Under the pieces are notes generated by a model. The model saw nothing but the letters and a program-made list of their open reading frames with translations. It had not been told where the DNA came from and searched no databases. Shown here one piece after another: positions 23,801 to 35,989 of a DNA stretch of 64,000 nt. Position 1 is the stretch's first letter. Each line of letters opens with the position of its first letter. The DNA comes from Portunus trituberculatus (lineage: Eukaryota > Arthropoda > Malacostraca > Decapoda > Portunidae), in contig NC_059301.1 in NCBI RefSeq assembly GCF_017591435.1, positions 36,344,050 through 36,408,049 of the forward strand. The letters are read 5' to 3'. Position numbers and translations under genes: made by a program.

Positions 23801-24018
23801 GAAAATTCAGTGTCTGAGGAACATTAAGAAGTTAAGTTTTTCACATAAGACGGTGAACATCTGGAATGGATTGAGTGAAGAGATAGTAACAGTAAAAAGT
23901 GTGCACAAATTCAAGGAAAAGTTGGGTAAATGTAGAAAGGAGACAGGTCACTATCAGCCTCGCTTGAAGGCTGCAATATATAACTAGGAAAAAACAACTA
24001 AGTAAATACACACACACA
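20852..24018 (+). mobile_element. AC-LINE copy E, diverged, split by MITE T3
   Basis: Starts at the (AC)n edge inside the endonuclease (LDLVFTK, then GPIGKNDHVVLKIDLE at about 20930). The RT is recognisable through LNYRPVVGKICGI, YQFGFRKGRSWITNLLSF, LDIKKAFDRVPHGR and LFVDDEQLL (about 22082-22108), where the usual FADD reads FVDD. C-terminal sequence resumes after T3 at 23409 and ends with KKLSFSHKTVNIWNGLSEEI. The tail is AACTAGGAAAAAACAACTAA, GTAAATAC and a short AC tract at 24001-24018. More decayed than the A-D copies. Confidence 0.75.
22361..23408 (-). mobile_element. Tigger-like MITE copy T3 (long form) inside AC-LINE copy E
   Basis: Begins CAGGCAATCCCCGCTTAATG and ends GTTAAACGGGGGTTGCATG on the plus strand, flanked by TA at 22359-22360 and 23409-23410. 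The minus strand encodes VPKKTRKCLTLEVKLGIIHR followed by QERGQKTNNIA, the psq HTH start, at about 22971-22880. It contains the ATCAAG-repeat block near 23060-23180. 1048 bp, no DDE domain. Confidence 0.84.
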
Positions 24019-24384
24019 TTATTCATACTCTTACCCCATTGATTCTTGATGGTGATTCTGAGTCACATGTAGCATCAAGATCAAGATCAGTTGTGTTTAG
24101 TCACCAGTATTTATTTATTTATTTTTATTATTTTTTTTGCTAAAATTCACGTTCATTGTTGGGTATTACGAGTGAGATTTCATCAACAATAACATCACAT
24201 CCTCTATTAAGATCTTCGCTAATGACCTCAGATTGTATGTTTCCTGCGAGGATGATTCTTCCGAAGATATATATATAAACATTCTTTTTCAGACATTCTG
24301 CTACTTGGGGTTTAGCTCTTAATCCATCAAAATGTGTGACATTAAGATTTGTAAAAGGCACTTCCCATGGTACACTGGCATACA
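24019..24384. other. Unassigned stretch, with one 124-codon open frame on the minus strand
   Basis: Contains a lone ATCAAGATCAAGATCA block (about 24073-24089) like that inside the long MITEs, then AT-rich sequence. A minus-strand frame at 24140-24514 is open for 124 codons, but its 5' end lies in TIR-like repeat sequence and I recognise no domain in it. I do not call a gene. Confidence 0.35.
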
Positions 24385-25400
24385 CTGTCATACCTCGCCG
24401 AACACGAATTCGCCGAACACGAATCTCGCGTATACACGAATCGGTAAAATATACCATATTTCGCACAACTTTGACTCGCGATTGCACAATTTGGTGTCCA
24501 TTTGAATCTCCCACTGCTCCTATGTTACTGTCTTATATATGCATATATATTCACAAAACAACATTACTATTAGCTTTTTACAAACCTTGCCCCCAAGAAA
24601 AGATTTTGTAATGCATAAAGTGAAATCTTACATGGAATACCAAAAAATTAAGCAGAGATGATGAGATTGGCCACAGATGGCAGAGACTCCGGCAACTTGG
24701 CCGCTTCTTCTTCTTCTTGTGGGCCTGTCAAGCCCACTATCAATGAATAGTGGAAGTCGTATAACAACAAGCACGCCTTAGATAACATCAAGTCATCTTG
24801 GGATGAAGTGAAGACGTCTACCATGAACATGGTGTGGAATAAAGTATGGCCAGAATGCATGCTTGACTTCCTAGGCTTCGTTGAAGATGACATCGGTGCG
24901 ATCAGAAATGACATAGTAAATCTGTGCCATAGGGTTGGCTTCGATAAAGTTGATGATGATGATGCTCAAGATCTTCTGGAAAGCCATGCTGAATCTCTCT
25001 CAAATGATGAACTTATAGAACTAGACAAGGCATCACAGGAGGCAGAAAAAGAGGTAGACGAGGAAGAAGAACCTGTGCGTGGCCTGGACATCAAAACTCT
25101 TAGAGAATGTCTCGGTGGTATCGAAAAAGCTCTGGAAACCCCGGAGGAACATGACCCAAATCCTGCCAGGAGTATCAAAGTGGCTCATGACGTAGAGAAA
25201 AGTGTCAGATTTATCAAGAAATCTATGATGAAAAAACAAGAAAAACTAAGTAGTCCTCCATCTACTCGTTCTTCAAGCCAGTCAGACATGCCATCCCTGT
25301 CACACCTGCCAACCCTGCTACAGCTGGCCCTTCCTCAATATCCTCTTTCTTCAAACCATTGAAATGTACTAAACCTTCTACAGCTGGCACTTCTACATTA
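24385..25400 (+). pseudogene. Tigger/TIGD1-like transposase remnant, C-terminal part
   Basis: At 24385-24510 repeated CGCCGAACACGAAT motifs look like the terminal region of a pogo/Tigger element. From about 24690 the plus strand reads NKHALDNIKSSWDEVKTSTM, then NMVWNKVWPEC and a long acidic/charged stretch, then DPNPARSIKVAHDVEKSV. This is the C-terminal end of a TIGD1-type transposase after the DDE domain. The longest open frame is 24808-25362 (184 codons). A TAG precedes it in frame and the DDE core is absent. Confidence 0.72.
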
Positions 25401-25765
25401 CACTCGACCCTTGAAACAACGGACTAATGCGTGCACAACCCTGTCCGTAGATTGCAAAAGTCCGTTCTTTGCAAAAGTACGTAAAAAACTGTATAAAATG
25501 TACGTAAAATACTGTGTAATCATTAAGAAATCATTCAAGCAGTATTACAAAGCATTAAGTACAACAAATAACCCGAAGTAGATGACATGAGCATGGTCAC
25601 TTTAATAAATATTAATAAACAATACAGAAATCAAACTTCTCTCACCTTAATACGCCACCTGCCGGACAATAATTTGCCAGGAACGGACAATCACGCGCAT
25701 TTTAATATTGGTCCATAGATTAAACCGGACTCCAGAATTTGTCCGTAGTTTCTGAAATCCGTTGT
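25401..25765. mobile_element. Probable small TIR element with CCGT/ACGG-rich ends
   Basis: The left part has CGACCCTTGAAACAACGGAC and GTCCGTAGATTGCAAAAGTC; the right part has the inverted forms GTCCGTAGTTTCTGAAATCC and GTTGTATCC. This suggests a non-autonomous TIR element about 365 bp long. It abuts MITE T4, whose 5' end is missing, so one of the two was truncated at the junction. No coding potential. Confidence 0.5.
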
Positions 25766-26716
25766 ATCCAGGTAATTTTTCCAAATTTGAAAGCCCCACC
25801 GTATCATGCAAGCTGACAGGCTTTTGAATACACCAGGAGCTGCTGGTACTAAGGCCTGCCTCAGGATAAACCCTGAGACACCTGTAGAATAAAAATCAAG
25901 ATCAAGCCTCTCGTGGACAACACAGGCGCTGCCAATACAAAGGCCTGACTCAGAAGAAATTCTGTGTCACCTGTAACATCAAGATCAAGATCAAGATCAC
26001 GTGCACCACTCACTGCCCAGTCAAAACATAACAGCGTCACCAGCAGCTCATCTTCCTTAGTTCAACTTACCACCAAAACCCCCTGCAATGTGGCCTAACG
26101 TTCCTAAGAAGACCAGGAAGTGTCTTACTCTCGAAGTGAAGCTGGGTATTATTCACAGACAAGAGAGAGGCCAGAAAAGTAATAACATTGCTTCCCACCA
26201 TGGCTTGACTCCATCTACTGTCTACTATTTTCAAGTCAAGATACTCTATTAAGAAGGCTAGTGAGACCTCATCTTCCTTGAAAGCTAAAAGAACCACCTG
26301 AACTCGTGACTCTACAATGGATAAAATGGAAAGCCTTGTGGAAATGTGGTACATAAGTTTTGTATGTGGTACCATGATGAGCATTTTGTTTACATTCCAC
26401 AGGTTGCCGGTTAGTGTATTTCCCGTTTCACTCTCCCTCCCTTCATAAAGTTAAGATCATCAACATTATAAAGTTACGTACATACATACATTAGTGTACA
26501 CTATAATGACTTAAATTAAACTACCTAACTGTTTAACTTCATAATTTTTACTTTCATTAAACCTTTTACTGTGCTATGATGCACTCTCGCTTTGCTTACT
26601 CTCAACGGAAGTTCAAATCAGGGGTTAAACTTATTATAATCGGTTCGCTTAACGAAGTTTCGCTTAACGAAGTGTTTTTTAGAAACGTAATCCCTTCGTT
26701 AAGCAGGGGTTGCCTG
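25766..26716 (+). mobile_element. Tigger-like MITE copy T4 (long form, 5' end lost)
   Basis: Starts at ATCCAGGTAATTTTTCC, which lies about 100 bp inside the other copies, and keeps the 3' end AAGCAGGGGTTGCCTG followed by TA. Carries the ATCAAG block (25880-26000) and the psq-HTH start KKTRKCLTLEVKLGIIHRQE at about 26107-26166. Confidence 0.8.
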
Positions 26717-27656
26717 TAAGGTCTCGGTTTATGTCAGAGTTACGTTCCTGAAACATGACGTAAGTCGATTTTGTACGTAACTCGAGTTTCCGTACATTTT
26801 AAAGCATATTATCGAGTTTTCAGCCAATCATTGTTTATGGTGATTCATGTAAATTAAAGGTTATATTGTTATATTATTTACAACTATATAGGAATATGAA
26901 ACACAAGTTTGTTTTTGTTGTTGATTAGGGCAACGAACGCAAAGGACTGCAGGTTGCCGAGAGGGGTGGCCCTGAGGCCACCAGGAGGGTGGGCAGGTCG
27001 AATGTTGTGACGCCCAGGGCAGACAGCTGGGAGCGTAGTGCAGTGCGGTGGGAATAGAAGCGTGGGCAGCGGGACAGGAAATGCAATAGGAAAGGGCAAT
27101 AGGGATCAGCAGACAAGCGCAGACGGTGCAAGTCAGCTGCGAGTGTCGTGTGGCCCAGGCGAAGGCTCCGGAGTTGTTATTGTTGTGGTGGTGGGTGTGC
27201 GAACCCTCAAAGTCGTCAACCTCCCCGTTGTCATGGTAACGGGCTTCCCATTTTCTTCTTCACTCCCTCACACACAGCTGCTGCCTCCCTTCTCATGTCT
27301 TTAATTACGTCCTCTTTTTCTTGTAGCGCAATGGTTTTCCTTTTCTTAGTATCACTGCTGTCACTAAGGAGTTTTCTCTTTGGTGCCATTGAGCAAGATA
27401 CTAAGAACTTGAGTCAGTAAACGCAAAAGTAGGATAACACTCCTGCCAGGGGCGACGGTGTGGTGGAACCGAGGCAGGGTGTTATTGTATTGAAGCGTGA
27501 GGTGGGCGGTGTGACGGGTAACCACCAACAATAACAATAAATCCCGCGCTTTACGATTTATAAATTTTCAATTTTTAAAATCTTAAATTGCCTTATAGTG
27601 GAACGACGTTACTACGAGTTTGACGTAACTTGACACCGACATAACCCGGGACTATA

Positions 27657-27658
<2 letters not shown>
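26717..27658 (-). mobile_element. Second Tigger-like TIR element (U)
   Basis: The left end (GGTCTCGGTTTATGTCAGAG, TTACGTTCC) and right end (CTTGACACCGACATAACCCG, GGACTATACTG) are imperfect inverted copies. Near both ends are TGACGTAA motifs. About 940 bp, lying between TA of T4 and a (TA)n tract. The coding remnant is on the minus strand (27231-27389). The interior 26930-27130 is GC-rich and unassigned. Confidence 0.68.
27231..27389 (-). pseudogene. Tigger-type transposase N-terminus (psq HTH start), 52 codons
   Basis: ATG at 27389 opens MAPKRKLLSDSSDTKKRKTI followed by ALQEKEDVIKDMRRE, the standard beginning of pogo/Tigger transposases (MAPKRK..., KKRKxIxLxxKxxVI). It ends at TGA 27231-27233 after KKKMGSPLP. 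The HTH is incomplete and no CENP-B or DDE domain follows. Confidence 0.7.

Positions 27659-27727
<69 letters not shown>
27659..27727. repeat. (TA)n microsatellite ending in ACACACA
   Basis: About 31 TA units followed by a short AC run, immediately left of MITE T5. Confidence 0.95.
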
Positions 27728-29757
<2,030 letters not shown>

Positions 29758-30335
29758 AACTTTGGTCTACTCTCTCCAGCATGTTGAGCGGTATATTGGC
29801 TATTTCAGTTCGGATGGTGTTCTGTAGGTCTTCCAGGGTCTGTGGACGGTCGTTATAAACCAATACCCACAAGAAATAATCACAGGGGGCCAAATCAGGT
29901 GAGCGCGCAGGCCAGTTTAAGTCTCCTCTCAGGGAAATCAGTCGGTACGGAAAAATTTCTCTCAGGAATCCCATTGAAATGCGTGCAGTGTGGGCACACA
30001 CTGATTTAGCCCCCTGTGATTATTTCCTGTGGGAATATCTCAAATCCCTGGTTTATAACGACCGTCCACAGACCCTGGAAGACCTACAGAACGCCATCCG
30101 AACTGAAATAGCCAATATACCGCTCAACATGCTGGAGAGAGTAGACCAAAGCTTCTGAAATCGTCTGAATCAGTGTATTGACAATGGAGGTGGACATTTA
30201 AAAGATATTGTCTTTAAAACAGTGTAAAAGTAAATCTCCCATGTTGTGTGAAAGGCATAAAAGAAGAATAAAGAATTGTGAAGTGTGAACAGGTTTTTAT
30301 TTCATTCTCAAATCGAGAAGCATCCGCGCCCCACC
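29758..30335. mobile_element. Mariner-type transposase fragment arranged as an inverted repeat
   Basis: The minus strand (30001-29753) reads AHTARISMGFLREIFP, NWPARSPDLAPCDYFLW and PQTLEDLQNTIRTEIANIPL; SPDLxPCDYFLW is the last part of a mariner DDE/D domain. The plus strand (about 29995-30225) carries the same C-terminal segment again: APCDYFLWEYLKSLVYNDRP, then IRTEIANIPLNMLERVDQS and CIDNGGGHLKDIVFKTV. The arms (29761-29900 and 30005-30150) are inverted copies; the left arm lacks 12 bp (YLKS). The plus-strand part continues to a plausible 3' end with GCGCCCCACCCTGTACAT near 30326-30343. Confidence 0.75.
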
Positions 30336-30343
30336 CTGTACAT

Positions 30344-31452
30344 ACTTCTGCAATGGTTATTTTTCAAACCACTAATGGTCAAGAAATAATTTCCTTTTCT
30401 CTTCATAGCCATAACTCTAGCCTCTTTATCAAAAGTGCTAACTGAACTTTACTGGAGAGAGAGATAACACATGATTTTGACATACATACAGGAAATCATC
30501 TGCAAAGGACTGTAGTGAAGGCTGTGTATGTCTACTCAGAGGAAGTGACACTGTGTGAATGACTGACAAGTGTTTGTGCTGAGTGCAATGTTATGATGGT
30601 GATCCTTAACTATTTACTACTTAACATTTCATAAGAAATCTGAAGATGTCATCACATTCATAAAACTTTGTTCTACAATATAGGATAGTTTATTGAAGTA
30701 ATTACTGCCAAGTTACTACGAATTGTTGCAATAAACTAAAAGGATTATAAACAATGTATTATAAAATATTATAAAAAAAAAATTGCATGATTTTTATTAT
30801 TATTTAACAATAAATGTCAGTAATGATGAATAAATGATATCCTTCTTTAATGTAATAAACTATTACTGCAAATAACTGCTGGGAGGTTTAAGTTTTCCCA
30901 AACTCAAACAGCCTCCTATGGCCAGCATGTGTCAGGCTGTCAGCCTTAATCTTCTACTGATAGAGCATTTCTGTTAAATATATACAGCATGCACATATAC
31001 ATAAAAAATTAAGACTTTTGAAAATCCTGCAGTCCTGAGGTCCTGAGGTTTTTTGGTGGTCACATGTACCATATAAGTAAAGAAAAATCCCTGTATTTAT
31101 TTATTTTTATTTTTTTTTGTAATAAAGGTTGTAGAAATGAGAGTAAGAGTTGTAGAGGAATAAGTCTGTTTATTATGACAGAAATGATCTATGGGGTGAT
31201 ACTGACTACAAGATAGATGGAAGTGACTTAAGTAAGTAAGTAAAAGGAAGGATTAGGAAAAGAAAAAAATTGTGTAGATCAAATTTCTGCAATCAAAATA
31301 ATAATAGGAAAGTAATTAGGAAATTATAAAATATTACTACAGGATTCTTGGATCTTGAGGAAGCATGTGATAACACTGATAGGGAAGCCCTTTAGACTTT
31401 TCTTTTTTTCTTATATTGAAGTCAAACATTCAGGCACATCACCTAGTCTTAC
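30344..31452. other. ERCC6 intron, no feature recognised
   Basis: AT-rich, mostly unique-looking sequence with poly-A/T runs up to the ERCC6 donor at 31452. No coding or repeat family identified. Confidence 0.6.
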
Positions 31453-31674
31453 CTGTAAATGGTTACATGGCGCAACTGGCCAATCCTCCATGCCCTCTCC
31501 CTGGCCTGAGAATCTGTTGAGGGATTCCAATCAGGGTCATATATCACAACTCTGTCAGCTCCAGTCAAGTTTACTCCAAGGCCTCCGACACGGGTGGTGA
31601 GAAGAAACACAAAGTATGAAGGATCACTGTTGAACTTGTTAATCAAAGGCTGGCGGGAGGCCACTGTTGTAGTC
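31453..31674 (-). CDS. ERCC6: ERCC6/CSB exon, helicase motifs V and VI
   Basis: A 222-bp exon bounded by an acceptor (TTCCTTCCAG, 31675-31684) and a donor (GTAAGA, just left of 31453). It starts with the last base of a Gly codon and ends with two bases of Arg, so both junctions agree with its neighbours. The product reads GTTTVASRQPLINKF, then FVFLLTTRVGGLGVNLTGAD, RVVIYDPDWNPSTDSQ and ARERAWRIGQ. These are SF2 helicase motifs V and VI of the SNF2 C lobe, with the arginine-finger motif QARERAWRIGQ intact. TTTxASRQPLI and the spacing are those of CSB rather than of other SNF2 families. No frameshift or stop is present, so the gene looks functional here. Confidence 0.95.
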
Positions 31675-32730
31675 CTGGAAGGAAACAATTTGTTATGAGA
31701 GTAGTGAGCATGACATCAAATTGTCTAAATCAGTCTGTGTGAGGCATATTTGAATTAAGAAAAAACTTTTCCTCAGCAAAAAAAACACAAAGAATAGTCT
31801 ATTTTAACTTTAAATTACAATTTGATACATATATAACATCATGAAATATGCCCCATTCAGTAGTTAAATTAAACAAACACGCTTGAATTTCACTAAAGTA
31901 GAAAGGCAAAAGAATATGCAACATATGTGAACTATCAAACAAATTAAGGGTGCTTGGATATATGTAAGCATGAAAACTGTAAAAGGAAAGAATGATATTA
32001 CAAAATTCTTGAAAACCTGGAATAAAGTTTTGATGAAGGAAGAAAAGTGACTGTAATGGATAATATGGATCTGAAATTTGAGTACAGAAGTGCCAATAAA
32101 GTGATAGTAAAATGATGAATAAATTAATTATAATTAAATGAAAAAAAAGTGACTGGCAGGTGTGTGTTATGATCAGAGACTTTCTAAAAAGCATCTTTCA
32201 ACACCAGACAATCCACAATTTACTTAAAAATGAAAGATGATGCAGAGATTGAATGGCAATATGGTTGTAGATGAAATGTTGGAAGCAAATGTTATGGATA
32301 CAAATGATAGAGATATACTTGAGAGATCTGCTCATTTACCTGTATGAATAAAAAGATATATAAATTAAAAAGGATAAATGGAACAGGAAAGAGTCTTAGT
32401 ACTGAAAGATTCAAGGATTATGTGATAACCTATCAGTATAAGCAAATAATGAATGAAACACCAAGTGCTAAACATAAGAATGTAAATAGTGATGTTTTTG
32501 GGCATGTACAAAGATGGTACTGCATATGTCTAAGAGTGAGAGTGGTTGTAATGAAAATGGCAAAATTAGGTAAGAAAATGTGAGCAACAAAGGGAATGAG
32601 GCAAGAGATGTGGATGTCGATGGCAAAAGAGGCTGTGAAAGGAAGATGGATAAAGTATTTTCAAGATTTTATCAGTGCAGTTGAGTGAAGGGGAGGTAGC
32701 TGTGACACTTATTAGATTAATAAGTAAGAA
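31675..32730. other. ERCC6 intron, no feature recognised
   Basis: AT-rich sequence following the acceptor at 31675. A 131-codon minus-strand frame (31799-32194) is AT-driven and matches nothing I know. Confidence 0.55.
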
Positions 32731-33228
32731 GCATTAACCCATCGCCTGCAGCCTTGTTTTTAATTACATGTACCACCACTGCAGCTGGGTTTGAGCTAAT
32801 AATTTTTATTGTGGAAATAGAATCTTTGTGGTCCAAAACCAAAGAAATATGGATGTACAATGTTTGTTGTATGTATGACATAAATGTACTATATTGCCCA
32901 AAATAACAACTTAACCCGCAAAACTTGGGACACGTCGATAGATGTTCATCACGCAAGACTCAGGGCACGTCGATAGACGTTTAGGCGTTTTTGGGCTATA
33001 TTTTTGCTATCTTCTTCCTGTCTTCTTTGCTTGTGAGCTGGCAACACTCATCAGGAGAGTAAACATATGCTATATGTCACTGTGTCACCAACTCCACATG
33101 GTAGTGACAATGATTTCACGGTGTCCGATTCTACCACCTCTCCCGCGCACCTTACTTCTACACCTCGGGTCTCTCCCCATGTAGCCGGGAGACAACATTT
33201 GAATGAAAGTGATATCAGAACAGGCAAC

Positions 33229-33364
<136 letters not shown>

Positions 33365-33649
33365 CCGTTTTCTATCACTCTAGCCAAAGCCACTAAACCT
33401 GATTGGACGCAAGGCCACAAACATTGATGATACCACCTGATTCAACCTGTGATATTTTGGTAACCATAGCATCAAGAGACTTCTGTTTTTTTGCATTGCA
33501 AAGAGTAAGAGTTGCTTGTGGGCAGAACACCATTTGTATTCACTCGTTTATTGAATTTCCAAGTATAATCAGTATGTGAATACAGGCTATTTTGTGTTTC
33601 TCGCCAAACCTGCCTAGTAAGCGCGAGCGAGAACTCCCAACTTGCATTC

Positions 33650-33979
33650 CTACTTACCGACGCTGTGATAGAACTTTGTATATGTAGTACAGAGGAGGAA
33701 TTGGCGAGTTACCCATGCCTTACTATTGGTATGCCACATGACCTGGAATTTCTCTTTTAACACCTTATGTGCTTTAAAGGCCCTGGGGTTCTCAGAATGA
33801 TACATCAACAATGGTTTGACTTTACAGTTAATACTAGCGATAGCGCACAGGGCCAAGTCACAGATACGCACACCACGATCATATTTTGCAATTGTCTTGT
33901 GTTTCATATCCATTGCAAGACTCTTTCTAAGTTTCTTCTTTTCAGCCTTCTTATTTTTACTTTTGGAACACATAATCAT
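33650..33979 (-). pseudogene. Tigger transposase fragment: psq HTH fused to part of the DDE domain
   Basis: 109 codons on the minus strand. The first third, KKLRKSLAMDMKHKTIAKYD followed by RGVRICDLA, is the psq helix-turn-helix start. It runs directly into CKVKPLLMYHSENPRAFKAH, then VMWHTNSKAWVTRQF, which is the region between the first two catalytic Asp residues in TIGD/Tigger DDE domains (YHSENPRAFK, NxKAWVTR). The CENP-B HTH and the first DDE Asp have been removed by an internal deletion, so it is non-functional. Confidence 0.72.
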
Positions 33980-34300
33980 GAGGTCTTGAGTTCACAAAAC
34001 TTAAGAAAAATGCACACTGCTGAGGAGCACAGACACATACATGCACAAAGGATGAACAATGATACACAACAAGAACTGAATGTTCAGGTGGATGTGGGTA
34101 GCTGAGTGATTACTGCGCCACCTACTGATGGCTATTCGTATCTTAAAAATATCTTTGTATTTTGATGCGTAAATTATATGAAATCTTTCATGGTATATAA
34201 AAAAAATTGTATGTTGGAGCGTTCGTATCTTGAAGTATTACTGTGCGTACTTTTTTACCGACAACACTGTGTCATCGCTTGCAGCATACAGGTTAACCAG

Positions 34301-35450
34301 TAAGATATCAGCATTGATTTATTTCCCTTATACCCATCCTGGTCACCAAAAAACACAATGTTCTCTTTTGACACTATATAACTCAAAATGGTTACAAAAA
34401 TCATAAAACAGAGATAAATTTAAAATCAACATTTTAAAAAATATCCTGCTGGGACTTTAAATATGGCTCGTTCAGTGATACTAATAGAAATATGGTTTTG
34501 GAGCAAGGCTTCACTTTTCAAAATTGTAAACTTGTGGGTCAAAATTTACCCCATCTATTCAGTCCCATCTGCCAACTGGCTTAACTGGATCAGGTGCAAC
34601 TGGTATCCTCCCTCTACCTCAGCAAAGTGGTGTTTTGTGCAGGATGGACAACAAAGGACAAGATAAGTTTTGCCAATGTATTAATAGTGTGTCTTGTCAC
34701 TGCAAGGTTGCTGTTTGGGTGTACTAGAGTCAGTCATTGGACTCATCATCATCATCATCACCATTTTCACTTGGGACAGCAGATAATTGTTGCCTTTCAC
34801 ATGAAGATGGCCTAGACTTCCATCTTCTTCCTCATGCTGGGTATATACAGCTAGTCAGATGTGTTGAAAGAGGAAGATGAGGCAGAGGCATGTAATGACC
34901 CAGCAGTGGGAGAAGGAGGAATTGTATGGTGGTGGCAGAAACACACCAAATATTTTGCTTCATCGTCCTCTTCCTCCTCCTCCATTTGCTGATCAAATGT
35001 GCATGATCATGATCAGCATCACTCATCAATGCTGATATCACTGGTTTGATCAATAATATCTTCCTCAAAAGATAATTGCACATCAAATTCAACAGGAGTT
35101 AGAGGGCAGAGATGCCTGCCTGCCATTGTGACTCAGAGCCAGGTAGACAGGAATGTGAGATAAGGAAAAAGCTCTCCAGTCTATGTAGAAAAATTTTTGG
35201 ATAAGTTTTTATTAAATGGATGGATGTTAATCACAGAAAGTAAATTAAGAGAAAAATGGAAAGAATCTAAAAAAGAGTAGAAATCAAGTAGATGATTTTT
35301 TTCTATTTATGATGGCAGCTGAAAAAAATGTGAACAAAAAGGATTAAATTTATGTTGTGTTCATGAAGCTTAAAAAGAGCATGAAAGATTCAATCCAAAA
35401 TGCAATATACAAATATGTATTTCAATGTATACAGAACTACGTGAACTAAC
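34301..35450. other. ERCC6 intron, nothing recognised
   Basis: Includes a short (CAT)n-like run at about 34743-34762 and otherwise unremarkable AT-rich sequence. Confidence 0.55.
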
Positions 35451-35629
35451 CCATCCATTCTGAGGTAGGAATAACTTTCGTCCATCAAAAACTTTTCAAG
35501 AATGCACATCATCTGGCGAGACTGAGTGAAGAGTAAGACTCTATGACCCTGAGAGGACCAAAGCTGTAGAATAGAACGCAGAACATGCATTTTGCCTGAG
35601 CGACTCCACCATCCATATTTCAACTCAGG
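35451..35629 (-). CDS. ERCC6: ERCC6/CSB exon, start of helicase C lobe
   Basis: A 179-bp exon with acceptor TAAACCCACAG (35630-35640) and donor GTTAGT (left of 35451). The reading frame gives PELKYGWWSRSGKMHVLRSI, then LWSSQGHRVLLFTQSRQMM and YLRMDG. GKM plus the LLFTQSRQM block is helicase motif IV of the SNF2 C-terminal lobe. The exon ends two bases into a Gly codon that the 31453-31674 exon completes (MDG|TTTVASRQPL), exactly as in CSB. Downstream of the donor the frame runs into intron, so I stop at the GT. Confidence 0.94.
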
Positions 35630-35887
35630 CTGTGGGTTTAATGAAAGATGCACATACATTACCTTGATGTTCTTTCATAGTTAAGTAAAAAAACAATCAC
35701 ATGTTGCATGAAAGTCATTAAGTAATTAAGTTCACACAACTTGAGTTTATAAAAAATGCTATCCTTTCATTTATAATTGAATTAAAGCTTACTGTATTAG
35801 ATACAAACTTTGTCAAATCTACAAGTGGATTTCCCATTATGTTGACTTTTCAAGATGAATAATATAACAAAAAATCATACTGCCAAC

Positions 35888-35989
35888 CTGAAGGCCGGAG
35901 TTCCAGGTCGAGTTTTCACCAACAGGGCCTCCTGTATATAAATCTGGATGGTTGCATATCTTCCGAAGATTGATTAATCCAACAAATAC
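35888..35989 (-). CDS. ERCC6: ERCC6/CSB exon, inter-lobe LRKICNHP block
   Basis: A 102-bp, 34-codon exon between acceptor AAATATTTCAG (35990-36000) and a weaker donor GTTGGC (left of 35888). It encodes VFVGLINLRKICNHPDLYTG followed by GPVGENSTWNSGLQ. LRKICNHPDL is the hallmark block at the start of the SNF2 C lobe. Joined to the 38507-38602 exon, the spacing to this block matches CSB residue for residue. The donor is non-canonical after GT and an internal GTGAAA exists, but only the chosen site keeps phase 0 with the next exon. The intron to the next exon is only 258 bp. Confidence 0.9.

Noticed and set aside
24140..24514. 124-codon minus-strand frame as a host gene
   Set aside because: The start lies in Tigger-like repeat sequence, no domain is recognisable, and there is no splice support.
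31799..32194. 131-codon minus-strand frame in the ERCC6 intron
   Set aside because: Phe/Leu/Ile-rich composition from AT-rich DNA and no recognisable motif.
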